A stretch of DNA of 64,000 nucleotides from Streptomyces albus subsp. albus (GCF_000725885.1 NZ_JODR01000002.1:62001-126000), one strand, 5' to 3'; shown: positions 45,639-54,414, counted from the stretch's first letter. The notes: a model not told the origin generated them from the sequence alone. Numbers and translations are program-made.

Positions 45639-46256
45639 TCAGTCCGCCGGCGCCGGGCCCAGCATGCGGTCGAGGGCCCGGCGGGTGCGGGCGGGGGCGG
45701 TGGCGTCCGCAAAGAGCTGGAGCTCCTGGTTGAGCGCCATGTAGAGACCGTGCAGTTCGAAGGCGAGCTGGTCGGGGTCCACGCCGGCCGGCAGCTCCCC
45801 CACGTCCACCGCGATCCGCAGATCGTTGACCAGCAGCCGTCTGCCGCGCAGCAGGAAACGGGCCACCGTGTCGTGGACGGGCCCGCCGCGCGCGTCGAAC
45901 TCGACGGCGGCGGCGGTGAACAGACAGCCGCCGGGGAAGGCGGTGCGCTCCCGCTCCAGGTAGCGGATCCACGCCTCGCAGAACGCGCGCAGCCGGGTCA
46001 GTCCGGGCCGCAGTCCGGCGACCGGCTCCCACACCAGGCGGGTGAAGAGTCCGGAGGCGCCGTGCAGCGCGGCCAGTTGCAGGGCCTGCTTGGATCCGAA
46101 ATGGCCGAGTACGCCCGCCTTGCTCATGCCGAGATCGGTGGCGAGCCGTCCGATGGTCAGCCCCTCCAGCCCCTCGACGGAACCGATGGCGACGCTGCGC
46201 TCGATGATCCGTTCCCGCGTCCTGCGGGCCTCGGCGGCTGACTTGCGTGGGCTCAT
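45639..46256 (-). CDS. TetR family transcriptional regulator
   Basis: A protein of 205 residues from ATG 46256; the frame opens 27 bases earlier but without a better start. The N-terminal HTH (ARRTRERIIERSVAIGSVEGL, then IGRLATDLGMSKAGVLGHFGSKQALQLAAL, in pieces) is typical. The C-terminal domain (FCEAWIRYLERERTAFPGGCLFTAAAVEFDARGG, in pieces) matches the TetR group with a YsiA-like ligand domain. It is divergent from a stand-alone KAS III gene and probably represses it and itself. Confidence 0.93.
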   Translation of the reverse strand: MSPRKSAAEARRTRERIIERSVAIGSVEGLEGLTIGRLATDLGMSKAGVLGHFGSKQALQLAALHGASGLFTRLVWEPVAGLRPGLTRLRAFCEAWIRYLERERTAFPGGCLFTAAAVEFDARGGPVHDTVARFLLRGRRLLVNDLRIAVDVGELPAGVDPDQLAFELHGLYMALNQELQLFADATAPARTRRALDRMLGPAPAD

Positions 46257-46283
46257 GCGCCCATCGTAACGACCACTCCTCAT

Positions 46284-46312
46284 TTAACTTCCGATCGGTC
46301 GGTTGCTATATT
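46284..46312 (+). promoter_or_regulatory. KAS III promoter with TetR-type operator
   Basis: TTAACT (46284-46289), a 17-base spacer and TATATT (46307-46312) form a good promoter. The spacer contains CCGATCGG (46291-46298) followed by TCGG, a TetR-like symmetric element placed where a bound repressor would exclude polymerase. Confidence 0.6.
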
Positions 46313-46386
46313 CCCGCCACGCCGCCGCACGGGCCCGCCCCGTGGCGGCACACCGTCGCCGCACCGCCCACCGAGGAGAGCGCACC

Positions 46387-47340
46387 GTGCCCGGAACCCG
46401 TATCGCCGCACTGGGACACCACCAACCCGACCGCGTCCTGACCAACGACGACCTCGCGGGCATGGTGGACACCAACGACGCGTGGATACGCCAGCGCACC
46501 GGGATCGCCACCCGGCGCATCGCCGCCGAGGACGAGACCGTCGCCGACATGGCGACGGCGGCGGCCGGAAAGGCGCTGGCCGCCGCCGGGCTGGACCCCG
46601 CCGACATCGGCATGGTCGTCGTCGCCACCTGCTCCGCCAGGGACCGCTGCCCCAGCACCGCCGCCCAGGTCGCCCGCCGCCTCGGCATCCCCTCCCCCGT
46701 CGCCTACGACCTCAACAACGGCTGCGCCGGCTTCTGCACCGCACTGGCCACCGCCGGGCACGCGGTGGCCGCCGGCGCCGCACGGCACGCGCTGGTCATC
46801 GGCGCCGAGAAGATGTCCGACGTCACCGACTGGACCGACCGCAGCACCTGCATCCTGCTGGCCGACGGCGCCGGCGCGGCCGTCGTCAGCGCCCAGCCCG
46901 AGGGCGAACCGGACGCGATCGGCCCCGTCGAATGGGGCTCCGACCCCGCACGCGGCGACATGGTGCGGCTGCTGGACGCCTGGCAGCCCCGCTTCGCCCA
47001 GGAAGGCCCCGCCGTCTTCCGCTGGGCCACCGCCGAACTGCCCGAACTCGCCCGCCGCGCCTGCCGGCGGGCCGGGCTGACGACCGGCGAACTGGCGGGT
47101 GTCGTCACCCACCAGGCCAACCTCCGCCTGATCGAGGCCGTACTGGGCCGCCTCGACCTCGCCGAGGACGTGGTGATCGGCCGGGACGTCGTCGACTCCG
47201 GCAACACCTCCGCGGCGTCCGTCCCGCTCGCCCTCTCCAAGCTGGTGGAACGCCGCGAGGTGGCCCCGGGGGCGCCCGTGCTGCTGCTCAGCTTCGGCGG
47301 CGGCATGTCGTGGGCCGGCCAGGTGGTGCGCTGCCCCTGA
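46387..47340 (+). CDS. Beta-ketoacyl-ACP synthase III family protein
   Basis: A protein of 317 residues from GTG 46387 with GAGGAG eight bases upstream. The KAS III triad is complete: Cys113 in LNNGCAGFC, His242 in THQANLRLIE and Asn273 in SGNTSAAS. The N-terminal WIRQRTGIATRRIA is also typical. FabH enzymes start fatty-acid or polyketide chains from an acyl-CoA. Here no acyl carrier protein, FabD or FabF is adjacent; a TetR regulator is divergent. It may therefore be a specialised condensing or acyl-transfer enzyme rather than the housekeeping FabH. Confidence 0.9.
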   Translation: MPGTRIAALGHHQPDRVLTNDDLAGMVDTNDAWIRQRTGIATRRIAAEDETVADMATAAAGKALAAAGLDPADIGMVVVATCSARDRCPSTAAQVARRLGIPSPVAYDLNNGCAGFCTALATAGHAVAAGAARHALVIGAEKMSDVTDWTDRSTCILLADGAGAAVVSAQPEGEPDAIGPVEWGSDPARGDMVRLLDAWQPRFAQEGPAVFRWATAELPELARRACRRAGLTTGELAGVVTHQANLRLIEAVLGRLDLAEDVVIGRDVVDSGNTSAASVPLALSKLVERREVAPGAPVLLLSFGGGMSWAGQVVRCP

Positions 47341-47600
47341 CGGCCCCCCGCCGCCGCTGAACACCGTGCGCCCGGTGCCGGGCGGGGCCGCCCGTTCGGA
47401 CGCCATGCGCCTGGTGCCGGGCGGGGCGGGGCCGCCCAGCAGGATGCCGGGCACCGTGCCGGGTGGGACCCGCCGACCGGATGCTGCTCCCCCCGTGCCG
47501 GATGGAACCCGTCCCCACCGAGACGGCTCCCCGCTGCCGGGCGACCCCGGCCGGACGCCGCCCCCGCTGCCGGGTGGGACCCGCCCGGCGCCCGTCCTCC
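47341..47600. repeat. Degenerate GTGCCGGGCGGG-type repeats
   Basis: The 281-base gap after the KAS III gene carries at least seven imperfect copies of a unit near CCGTGCCGGGCGGGACC (for example near 47375, 47410, 47445, 47455, 47493, 47535 and 47565). No open frame with proper codon bias fits. It is probably an expanded non-coding tract. Confidence 0.55.
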
Positions 47601-47621
47601 GGCGGCTGGGACGATGAGGGC

Positions 47622-48026
47622 ATGGACGTCACCCCCACCGGTAGCCCGGAGACCGCCGCCGGACCGCTCGTCTCGGCGGCGGCCGTCGTCGAGAACGGAC
47701 GGCTGCTCGTGGTGAGCAAGACCGCCGCCCCCGGCCTGTTCTATCTGCCCGGCGGCAAACCGGAGCCGGGCGAGACCGCCCGCGAGGCGCTGGTCAGAGA
47801 ACTCGGCGAGGAGCTGGGGGTGCGACCGCGCTCCCTCACCCCGCTCACCGAGATCCGGGCCACGGCGGCGCTGGAGGGCGTGCCGATGACGATGACGGTC
47901 TTCCGCGCGACGCTGGAGGGCCGGCCCGCCCCGGCCGCCGAGATCGCCGCGCTGCGCTGGACCGACGGCACCGGGCTCGATCTGGCCCCGGCCGTCCGCG
48001 ACCACGTGCTGCCCCTGGTGCTCTGA
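47622..48026 (+). CDS. NUDIX hydrolase
   Basis: A protein of 134 residues from ATG 47622, with GAGGG just upstream. The Nudix box is complete: GGKPEPGETAREALVRELGEELGV in pieces, that is GGKPEPGE followed by REL and EELG at the canonical spacing near residues 43-66. Members hydrolyse nucleoside diphosphates linked to another group, such as oxidised nucleotides, ADP-ribose or NADH. The substrate cannot be told here. Repeats upstream leave no clear promoter. Confidence 0.93.
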   Translation: MDVTPTGSPETAAGPLVSAAAVVENGRLLVVSKTAAPGLFYLPGGKPEPGETAREALVRELGEELGVRPRSLTPLTEIRATAALEGVPMTMTVFRATLEGRPAPAAEIAALRWTDGTGLDLAPAVRDHVLPLVL

Positions 48027-48446
48027 AGGCGGGGACGGCCGCCACGCGGGCCCGTACGCGCGTCAGGCGAGCCGGCCCATCCGGTGCGGGGCCCGTTCAC
48101 CTGCGGGCGGAGCAGCGGGCCCGCACCGAGCCGTGCCTGCGACCGCGCGGTCTGCTCGTCGGCCGGCATCTTCCGGCGCTCTGGCCTCCAGCGCCCCGCG
48201 CGCGATCGTGTCCGGGCCCGTCCTGCCCGCCTCGACTCCGGCCGTCCTGCCGCCCCGCGTGAGCCCCGGCCGCACCACCGGCTCCGCCCCCGCGAGCGCG
48301 GTGCTTCGCACCGAACGCGACCGCCTGGCCTCCCGCGTCCAGGGCGTGTCCCGCGCCCCGCACCGGCTCGACGGGCTGCTCGCCGCCGGCCGGCGCGGCG
48401 GACAGCGCGTGCCGGGGCGCGGCGGGTGCCGCGCCCCGGCGGGTGT
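48027..48446. other. 420-base gap, no gene recognised
   Basis: Small open frames exist on both strands (for example 48063-48311 minus, 82 codons; 48133-48882 plus), but none has a ribosome binding site, a recognisable domain or convincing third-position bias. A plus-strand stretch near 48300-48380 that reads LRTERDRLASRVQGVSRAP could be a decayed coding remnant. I see no repeat or hairpin of note. Confidence 0.4.
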
Positions 48447-49427
48447 TCAGCCCTCGGTGCCGCCCGTGGCCAGGTCCGCGGCCCATGGCGGGTTCGCTCC
48501 GCGTACGGAGACCACGGCGGCGGCCACCCGGGCGCCGAACTCCAGTGCGTCGGTGAGCTGTTGCCGCGTGAGGGCGTCGAGCCGGCCGCCCAACGCCCCG
48601 GCTCCGTGCAGGGCGTGCAGGAAGCCCGCCATGAAGGAGTCGCCCGCGCCGACCGTGTCCACGACCTCGGCCGGCGGCGCCGCCACCTGTACCTGTTCGC
48701 CGTCCAGCGAGGCCAGGACGCCCTTCGCGCCCAGGGTGACGACGACCAGCGGGGTGCCCGCCTTGTGGAACGCGTCGGCGGCCTCCTGGGGGGTGGCGCC
48801 GGGCCGCAGGTGGGCCAGGTCGTCGTCGGACAGGCGCAGGATGTCGGCGGCTGCGCACCACCGGGGCAGGGCCTCGCGGTAGACCTGGGGCGCCACCAGC
48901 AGCGGACGGACGTTCGGGTCCAGGGAGACCGTGGCCCGCTCGCGTATGCCGGCCAGCAGACGTTCCACGGCGGCGGCGCCGGGCTGCTGGACGAGGGCGA
49001 GCGAACCGGTGTGCAGGCAGGCCACCGGGCCGGCGGAGGCGGCGGCCAGTTCGTCGTCGGTCCACTGCCAGTCGGCGGTGTGCTGGGCGTGGAAGGAGTA
49101 GTCGGCGCTGCCGTCCTCGGCCAGGTCCGCGACGGCCAGGGTGCTGGGCTCGGCGGCGGCGACCGTGCGGCTCATGTCCACGCCGGAGCCGGTCAGATGG
49201 CCGGTGAACAGCCGCCCGAACACGTCGTGGGACAGCCGGCCCAGGAACCGGGTGGGCGTGCCGAGGCGCGCCAGCGCGACCGCGGTGTTGGCCGGGCCGC
49301 CGCCGGGGTGGACGTCCAGTGTGAGCGGCGTCGGCGCGCCGGCTGCCCGGTGCGTGGCGTCCTGCGGCGCGACGAACGCGTCGGCGACGCACTCGCCCAG
49401 CACGGCGACGGGGAGTTGTGCACTCAT
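48447..49427 (-). CDS. PfkB family carbohydrate kinase
   Basis: A protein of 326 residues from ATG 49427, AAAGGG six bases upstream. The first PfkB signature is GGGPANTAVALARLG near residue 42 and the second, with the catalytic Asp, is DTVGAGDSFMAGFL near residue 257. The fold phosphorylates a sugar, most like fructokinase or 2-keto-3-deoxygluconate kinase in overall layout. No sugar transporter or other sugar gene lies next to it, so the substrate is open. Confidence 0.92.
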   Translation of the reverse strand: MSAQLPVAVLGECVADAFVAPQDATHRAAGAPTPLTLDVHPGGGPANTAVALARLGTPTRFLGRLSHDVFGRLFTGHLTGSGVDMSRTVAAAEPSTLAVADLAEDGSADYSFHAQHTADWQWTDDELAAASAGPVACLHTGSLALVQQPGAAAVERLLAGIRERATVSLDPNVRPLLVAPQVYREALPRWCAAADILRLSDDDLAHLRPGATPQEAADAFHKAGTPLVVVTLGAKGVLASLDGEQVQVAAPPAEVVDTVGAGDSFMAGFLHALHGAGALGGRLDALTRQQLTDALEFGARVAAAVVSVRGANPPWAADLATGGTEG

Positions 49428-49680
49428 CTCGGCCCTTTCGTGTTCCGGTCGGTCCCGCGGTGCGAGGTCGCCCGCGCCGCGTACCGGCGCGGCCCCACAC
49501 CGCAGACCGCCACCCTACGAACCCCCGCCCGGCTTCCGTCGGCCACGGCCCCGTCATGGGGGCGAAGATGGGCAAGCAGCGATGCCGTGGCTGGTCAAAA
49601 GGGGTACCGACCCGTGTGGGAGGGGACCACCGGCCGCCAATCGTCGGGCGCTGTGCGGGGATTGGCCGGCCGGGCGGGGG

Positions 49681-50799
49681 TCAGCGGGTCGCTGCGGGGG
49701 CGCGGTGGACGGCCGGAAGGCGGTCGGTGCGGGTGTGACGGTAGGCGTGGGTGGGTGCGGCGGTGGCCGGATCGACGGTGTAGGCGTCGACGACCACCTG
49801 GTGGGCGTTGATGGTCAGCAGCATGAAGCCGAGCGTGTCGTACGCCTCCCAGAACGCCTTGTTGGTGGGCTCGGGGGCACGGCCCTTGGTTTTGGCGGCG
49901 GCGCCGCACACGATCTGCTGGGTGCCCCGGTGGCCGTCGGCGGTGTCGAGGATCTGGAGCGTGTGGTCGTGGCCGGACAGCAGGAACTCGGCGCGGCCGA
50001 CGACGACTTCCTCGTACAGCTTCTTGACGTGCTTGCCGCTGAGGTAGTCGCCGCAGGTGATGCCCTCGTACTCGCCGGCGTTGCGGTGGGTGCCGTTGTT
50101 GCGCAGCGGGTGGTGGGCGAAGACGAACTTCCAGCGGGCCCGGGAGGCGGCCGGCGACGCGTCCAGCCAGGCGCGCTGCCGGCGGACGAAGGGGCCGTCC
50201 CAGTAGTACTCGGGGTCGGTCTGGAGCACGTAGGAGGACAGCGGTGTGGTGTCCAGCGCGAAGAACTCGGCGACGGGTTCGGCGGCACCGTGGGGGACGG
50301 TCACCGAGTAGTAGCGGTCGGGCATGTACCAGCGGGCGGAGTGCCGGTGGTAGGCGACCTCGTGGTCGCCCCGGGAGGGTCTGCCGCCGCTGCCGGGGAT
50401 GATGCCGCTGGTGTCGTGGTTGCCCAGCACCATGAGCCAGGGCACGTCGATACCGGTGTTGGGGCGTTCGAACTTGGTGCGGAACTCGTCGTCGGTGTCG
50501 CTCTCGGGGCCGTTCTCGTAGATGTTGTCTCCGAGCCCGATGGCCAGGTCCACGCCCTGGCGGGCGCACACCGTGCGGGCGGCGTCGGCGACGGCCCACT
50601 GGCCGTCCTCACCGGTGCCGGCGTCGCCGGTCAGCAGCACGGTGAGTTCCGTCTTGCCGGGTATCGGCAGTTTGGTGACGCCGTCCGCGCGGGCCGGCTG
50701 CGCCGCCGCGCCGCCCAGGACGACTGCGGCTCCCGCCCCGCCCGCCCCGGCGAGCACCGTCCGTCTGCTGACCGAGTCACCGGCCCCGTGCGTGGTCAT
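49681..50799 (-). CDS. Tat-exported metallophosphoesterase (purple acid phosphatase-like)
   Basis: A protein of 372 residues from ATG 50799 with GGAG seven bases upstream. The N-terminus is a twin-arginine signal (SRRTVLAGAGGAGAAVVLGG) ending near ARADG, so the protein is secreted. The metallophosphoesterase ligands are all present: TGDAGTGE, GLGDNIYENG, VLGNHDTSG, FAHHPLRNNGTH and LSGHDHTLQIL. The arrangement resembles tartrate-resistant acid phosphatases of about 35 kDa. No PHO box could be found upstream. It probably releases phosphate from organic esters outside the cell. Confidence 0.9.
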   Translation of the reverse strand: MTTHGAGDSVSRRTVLAGAGGAGAAVVLGGAAAQPARADGVTKLPIPGKTELTVLLTGDAGTGEDGQWAVADAARTVCARQGVDLAIGLGDNIYENGPESDTDDEFRTKFERPNTGIDVPWLMVLGNHDTSGIIPGSGGRPSRGDHEVAYHRHSARWYMPDRYYSVTVPHGAAEPVAEFFALDTTPLSSYVLQTDPEYYWDGPFVRRQRAWLDASPAASRARWKFVFAHHPLRNNGTHRNAGEYEGITCGDYLSGKHVKKLYEEVVVGRAEFLLSGHDHTLQILDTADGHRGTQQIVCGAAAKTKGRAPEPTNKAFWEAYDTLGFMLLTINAHQVVVDAYTVDPATAAPTHAYRHTRTDRLPAVHRAPAATR

Positions 50800-50939
50800 G
50801 TGTGTCTCCGTGAAGGTCGCCGCGTCCGCCGGCCACACCATCCCGCGAAGGTGAAGATGGCATGTACACGGCGCAGCTAAGAGTGGGCGCGACGGCAACA
50901 CCTGTCAACAGCCGCTCCCGCCCCGCGGCCGGAGGCAGA

Positions 50940-51095
50940 CGGTCCCTCCCCGGCGGCACGGCTCTCGGCTCTCGGTCCTGGCAGCACGGCTCGTCCCGGC
51001 AGCGCGGCTCTCGTCCCCGGCAGCGCGGCTCTCGTTCCCGGCGACAGGGCTCTCGTTCCCGGCGGCACGGACCGGCCGGCGGCACGGACCGGCGC
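50940..51095. repeat. Imperfect tandem repeats between the phosphatase and an HTH gene
   Basis: A unit of about 20 bases close to CGGCTCTCGTTCCCGGCAGC is repeated five to six times (near 50960, 50985, 51005, 51027, 51047), ending in two copies of CGGCACGGACCGGC. It fills most of the 301-base gap 50800-51100; the remaining part holds the phosphatase promoter region without a clear motif. Confidence 0.65.
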
Positions 51096-51100
51096 CGCGC

Positions 51101-51979
51101 TCAAGGACCCTCGGCGGGCTGCCCTTCCGTGACGCCCAGTTCCTGGGTGCCCACCACGGACAGCAGCTCCAGCTGCTCGGCCCCCCGGCTTCCGGGCGGC
51201 GCGGTGAACCACAGCAGACGCTGGCGTCCGTCCTCGCTGAGGAGGTTGTAGCAGTCGAGTTCGATGACGCCGAGCAGGGGATGGACGATCCTCTTGTGGT
51301 CCACGCGGCGCACCGCGACGTCATGGGTGTCCCACAGCGCCGCGAACTCCTCGCTGCGGCGGCGCAGCCCGGCGATCATCTTCGCGACCTCCGCGTCCCG
51401 GCCGCGCCGGGCGGCAGCCGCCTGGAGGTCGGCCACGAACACCCGGGAGTGGTACGCGTGGTCCTCGGGAGGGTAGATCTCGCGCGCCCGCGGGTCGGTG
51501 AACCAGCGGTGAACGAAGCTCGCCGCCGGCCCGCGGCCCATCGGTGAGCCGCCCAGCAGCGTGCGGGCCAGATCGTTCTCGACCAGGGTTTCGTGCAGAT
51601 CGGTGATGACCCGCGCCGGGGTGTTGGACAGCCGGTCCAGCAGCCCGAGGAGCGCCGGCTGCACATGTGCCGACGGCCCGTGTGCCGACGGGGGAACCGG
51701 CCGTTCGGCCAGGTGGAACAGGTGGTCGCGCTCGTCGCCGTTCAGACGCAGGGCGCGGGCCAGGGCGGCCAGGGTCTGGGCCGAGGGCTGGACGCCGCTC
51801 TTCGCGCTGCCGCGTTCCAGCTCGGTGTAGTAGTCGGCCGACAGCCCGGCCAGCTGGGCGACCTCCTCACGGCGCAGCCCGGGGACGCGCCGGCGCGTCC
51901 CCGTGGGGAGACCGACCTCGGCGGGGCGGATGCGGTCGCGGCGTGTCCTGAGGAAGGCACCGAGTTCTGGGAGGTTCAC
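51101..51979 (-). CDS. XRE-type regulator with MmyB-like ligand-binding domain
   Basis: A protein of 292 residues. The N-terminal HTH has the usual Streptomyces form (LGAFLRTRRDRIRP, RRVPGLRREEVAQLAGLSADYYTELERG, in pieces). The C-terminal MmyB-like, PAS-fold domain includes VENDLARTLLGG near residue 132, HRWFTDPRAREIYP near residue 155 and the ending HPLLGVIELDCYNLLSEDGRQRLLWFTAPPGS, in pieces. Such proteins usually repress a divergent oxidoreductase gene. Here the divergent gene is an SDR, and two palindromes lie between them. Confidence 0.92.
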   Translation of the reverse strand: MNLPELGAFLRTRRDRIRPAEVGLPTGTRRRVPGLRREEVAQLAGLSADYYTELERGSAKSGVQPSAQTLAALARALRLNGDERDHLFHLAERPVPPSAHGPSAHVQPALLGLLDRLSNTPARVITDLHETLVENDLARTLLGGSPMGRGPAASFVHRWFTDPRAREIYPPEDHAYHSRVFVADLQAAAARRGRDAEVAKMIAGLRRRSEEFAALWDTHDVAVRRVDHKRIVHPLLGVIELDCYNLLSEDGRQRLLWFTAPPGSRGAEQLELLSVVGTQELGVTEGQPAEGP

Positions 51980-52011
51980 CCCTCCATCGTCGCGCGCGCG
52001 CCGGGGCCGAG

Positions 52012-52054
52012 CCAGGGGGTGGCAACCCCTGGGTGGACACAGCCCTGGCTAGGG
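52012..52054. promoter_or_regulatory. Paired operators between the MmyB-type regulator and the SDR gene
   Basis: CCAGGGG-N7-CCCCTGG (52012-52032) is a perfect inverted repeat, and CCCTGGCTAGGG (52043-52054) is a second 4-4-4 palindrome sharing the CCCTGG half. They lie 33 bases from the regulator start and about 85 from the SDR start. Confidence 0.6.
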
Positions 52055-52136
52055 GTGTGGGACCGGCCGATCGTGGAGGCCGCAGCAGGGCGACGGCGAG
52101 GCCGCCGCCCGACCGGCAACCACCCAGGAGTCAGCG

Positions 52137-52919
52137 ATGTCCCATCCCCCGTCCCCCGACCGGACCGCCGCCCCGGCCGGGTCCACCGCCGCACCCCGTG
52201 TCGCCATCGTCACCGGCGGCTCACGCGGCATCGGCCGCCGGACCGTCGGCCGGCTGGCCGCCGACGGATACGCCGTCGTGGTCGGCTACGCCGGCAACCG
52301 GGGCGAGGCCGAGGCCGCCGTCGAGGAGGCCGGCACCGCCGGTGGCCGGGCCGTCGCGGTACGCGCGGACGTCGCCGACGAACACGCGGTCGCGGCCCTG
52401 TTCGACACGGCCGAGGCGGAGTTCGGCGGTGTCGACGTCGTCGTGCACGCGGCGGGGCTGATGCGGCTGGCGCCCGTCGCCGAGCTGGACCTGGCCGTCC
52501 TGGACGAGGTGCACCGCACCAACATCCGCGGCACGTTCGTCGTCGCCCAGCAGGCCGCCCGCCGGGTACGCGGCGGCGGCGCGGTCCTGACGTTCTCGAC
52601 GTCCGTGGTGGGGCTGGCCTTCCCGGGGTACGGCGCGTACGCCGCGAGCAAGGGCGCGGTCGAGGCGCTGACGCTGATCCTGGCCCGCGAGCTGCGGGGG
52701 CGGGATGTGACCGTCAACGCCGTCGCGCCAGGACCCACGGCCACCGATCTCTTCCTGGACGGCAAGGACGAGGAGACCATCGCCCGCCTGGCCGCCCAGC
52801 CCCCGCTGGAGCGGCTCGGCACCCCGGCCGACATCGCCGAGGTCGTCGCGTTCCTGGCCTCCCCGGACGGCCACTGGATCAACGGCCAGGTCGTCCGCGC
52901 CAACGGCGGCATCGTCTGA
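52137..52919 (+). CDS. Short-chain dehydrogenase/reductase
   Basis: A classical SDR of 260 residues with GGAG in the AGGAGTCAGCG leader. The NADP-binding motif is VTGGSRGIGRRTV near residue 27, the structural NAG motif appears as VVHAAG, and the catalytic Ser and Tyr-Lys are in TFSTSVVG and YGAYAASKGA near residue 170. The C-terminal WINGQVVRANGGIV is typical of the reductases. Substrate unknown. It is the first gene of a likely operon with the frameshifted SDR and the tautomerase, controlled by the divergent MmyB-type regulator. Confidence 0.93.
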   Translation: MSHPPSPDRTAAPAGSTAAPRVAIVTGGSRGIGRRTVGRLAADGYAVVVGYAGNRGEAEAAVEEAGTAGGRAVAVRADVADEHAVAALFDTAEAEFGGVDVVVHAAGLMRLAPVAELDLAVLDEVHRTNIRGTFVVAQQAARRVRGGGAVLTFSTSVVGLAFPGYGAYAASKGAVEALTLILARELRGRDVTVNAVAPGPTATDLFLDGKDEETIARLAAQPPLERLGTPADIAEVVAFLASPDGHWINGQVVRANGGIV

Positions 52920-52965
52920 GCCCCCGGCAGCCCAGCCCACTCCCCGACCGACGAAAGGCGCTGTA

Positions 52966-53896
52966 ATGACGAACGACGAGCCCGGCAAGCACGGCGAGTC
53001 CGGGAAGGTCGTCCTGGTCACCGGGGCCTCCAGCGGCATCGGTGCGCTGTCCGTACGTGCTCTGGCCCGCGCCGGGCACACCGTGTACGCGGGCATCCGC
53101 CGGACCGCGACCCGCAACGCGCCCGCGGTGGCCGAGCTGACGCGCCACGCCACCGAGCACCGGCTCGATGTGCACGCTGTCGAACTGGACGTCACCGTGC
53201 AGGACTCCGTCGACGCGGCGGTCGGCCGGATCGTCGCCGAGCGCGGCCGGCTGGACGTGCTCGTGCACAACGCCGGGCACATGGTGCTGGGCGCCGCCGA
53301 GGCGTTCACCCCCCGAGCAGCTGGCGGATCTGTACGACGTGAACGTCCTGGGCACCCAGCGCGTCAACCGCGCCGCCCTGCCGCAGCTGCGTGAGCAGGG
53401 TTCGGGGCTGCTGGTGTGGATCGGCAGCTCCAGCACCCGCGGCGGCTGTCCCCCGTTCCTGGGCCCGTACTTCGCCGCGAAGGCCGCGATGGACGCCCTC
53501 GCCGTCAGCTACGCGGCCGAGGTGCTCCCGTTCGGCATCGACACCGCGATCGTGGTGCCCGGCGCGTTCACCACCGGCACCAACCACTTCACCAACGCGG
53601 GCGCCCCCGCCGACAGCGGCCGTGCGGAAGCCTACGAGCGGCGGCACCACCCGCTGCTGGACGAGCTGGGCGAACGCCTGGCCGCGCTCGTCCCCGCTCA
53701 CGCCGAGGTGGCCGAGGTCGCCGAAGCCGTGGTGCGTCTGGTCGCGATGGAGCACGGCACCCGGCCGCTGCGCACCCACACGGACCCCAGCCGGGACGGC
53801 AGCGAAGTGGTCTCCGCGGTCGCCGACCGCCTCCGCGCCGACTTCTTCCGCCGTATCGGACTGGACAGCCTGCTCACCGCGGGCAGCTCCCTGTAA
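52966..53896 (+). pseudogene. Second SDR oxidoreductase, frameshifted in a C6 tract
   Basis: The first frame (52966 on) gives a normal SDR start, KVVLVTGASSGIGALSVRALARAGH, in pieces, and VHNAGHMVLGAAEAFTP, then loses its sense and stops at 53394. The frame shifted by one base continues with PEQLADLYDVNVLGTQRVNR, GSSSTRGG and the catalytic YFAAKAAMD to a stop at 53896. The switch lies at six C bases, 53309-53314; five would restore one reading frame of about 309 residues. As read the gene is broken, though a sequencing error is an equal possibility. It lies 46 bases behind the first SDR. Confidence 0.88.
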
Positions 53897-53936
53897 CACC
53901 CCCACCCCGAGAGACCGAGAAAAGGAACGACCAGCC

Positions 53937-54188
53937 ATGCCTTTCGCCAACTTCAAGGTCCCCGAGAAGACCCTCACCACGAAGCAGAAGGAAAAGATCG
54001 TCACCCGCACCACCGAGCTGTTCGTCGAGATCTACGGCGAGCGTGCCCGCGCCAACACCATGGTCCTGGTCGAAGACGTCACCGACGGCGGCTGGGGCAT
54101 CTCCGGCAACGTGCTGACCCTCGCCATGCTCGGGCAGGCGACGGAGGAGGCGACGGAGGACGGCAGCGGCGCGGCCGGCGCCGCCTGA
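53937..54188 (+). CDS. 4-oxalocrotonate tautomerase family protein
   Basis: A protein of 83 residues from ATG 53937, with AAGGA nine bases upstream. After Met removal the catalytic Pro is N-terminal (PFANFKVPEKTLTTKQKEKIV), as required in this superfamily. The middle VLVEDVTDGGWGISGN carries the usual active-site loop. The last 15 residues are an Ala/Glu/Gly tail beyond the core. The family enolises keto acids or handles halogenated compounds. It follows two SDR genes, suggesting a small catabolic or detoxifying set. Confidence 0.88.
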   Translation: MPFANFKVPEKTLTTKQKEKIVTRTTELFVEIYGERARANTMVLVEDVTDGGWGISGNVLTLAMLGQATEEATEDGSGAAGAA

Positions 54189-54414
54189 CCGCGCCGGGCC
54201 GCCCATCCGCTGAGTCGGGTTCCGGACAGCGCCGGGAAACCGCGCCCGGCCGGACAGCACCGTGAGACCGGGGGCCGCCGCCCACAACGGCGGCCTCCGG
54301 TCCGCTTCCCGGCTCCCCGGCTCCCCGGCTCCCCGGGAAGATGCCGCGGCGCGGCGGGCGGGCGAGCATGGGAGGGGCCGTGGGAGGGACCATGGGAGCC
54401 AGGAGGTGGCACAC

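Noticed and set aside
47341..47621. N-terminal extension of the NUDIX protein back to 47463
   Set aside because: The extension lies in the degenerate repeat tract; the ATG at 47622 has a ribosome binding site and starts the domain at normal length.
50800..50939. PHO box in front of the secreted phosphatase
   Set aside because: I looked for GTTCACC-type direct repeats and found none.
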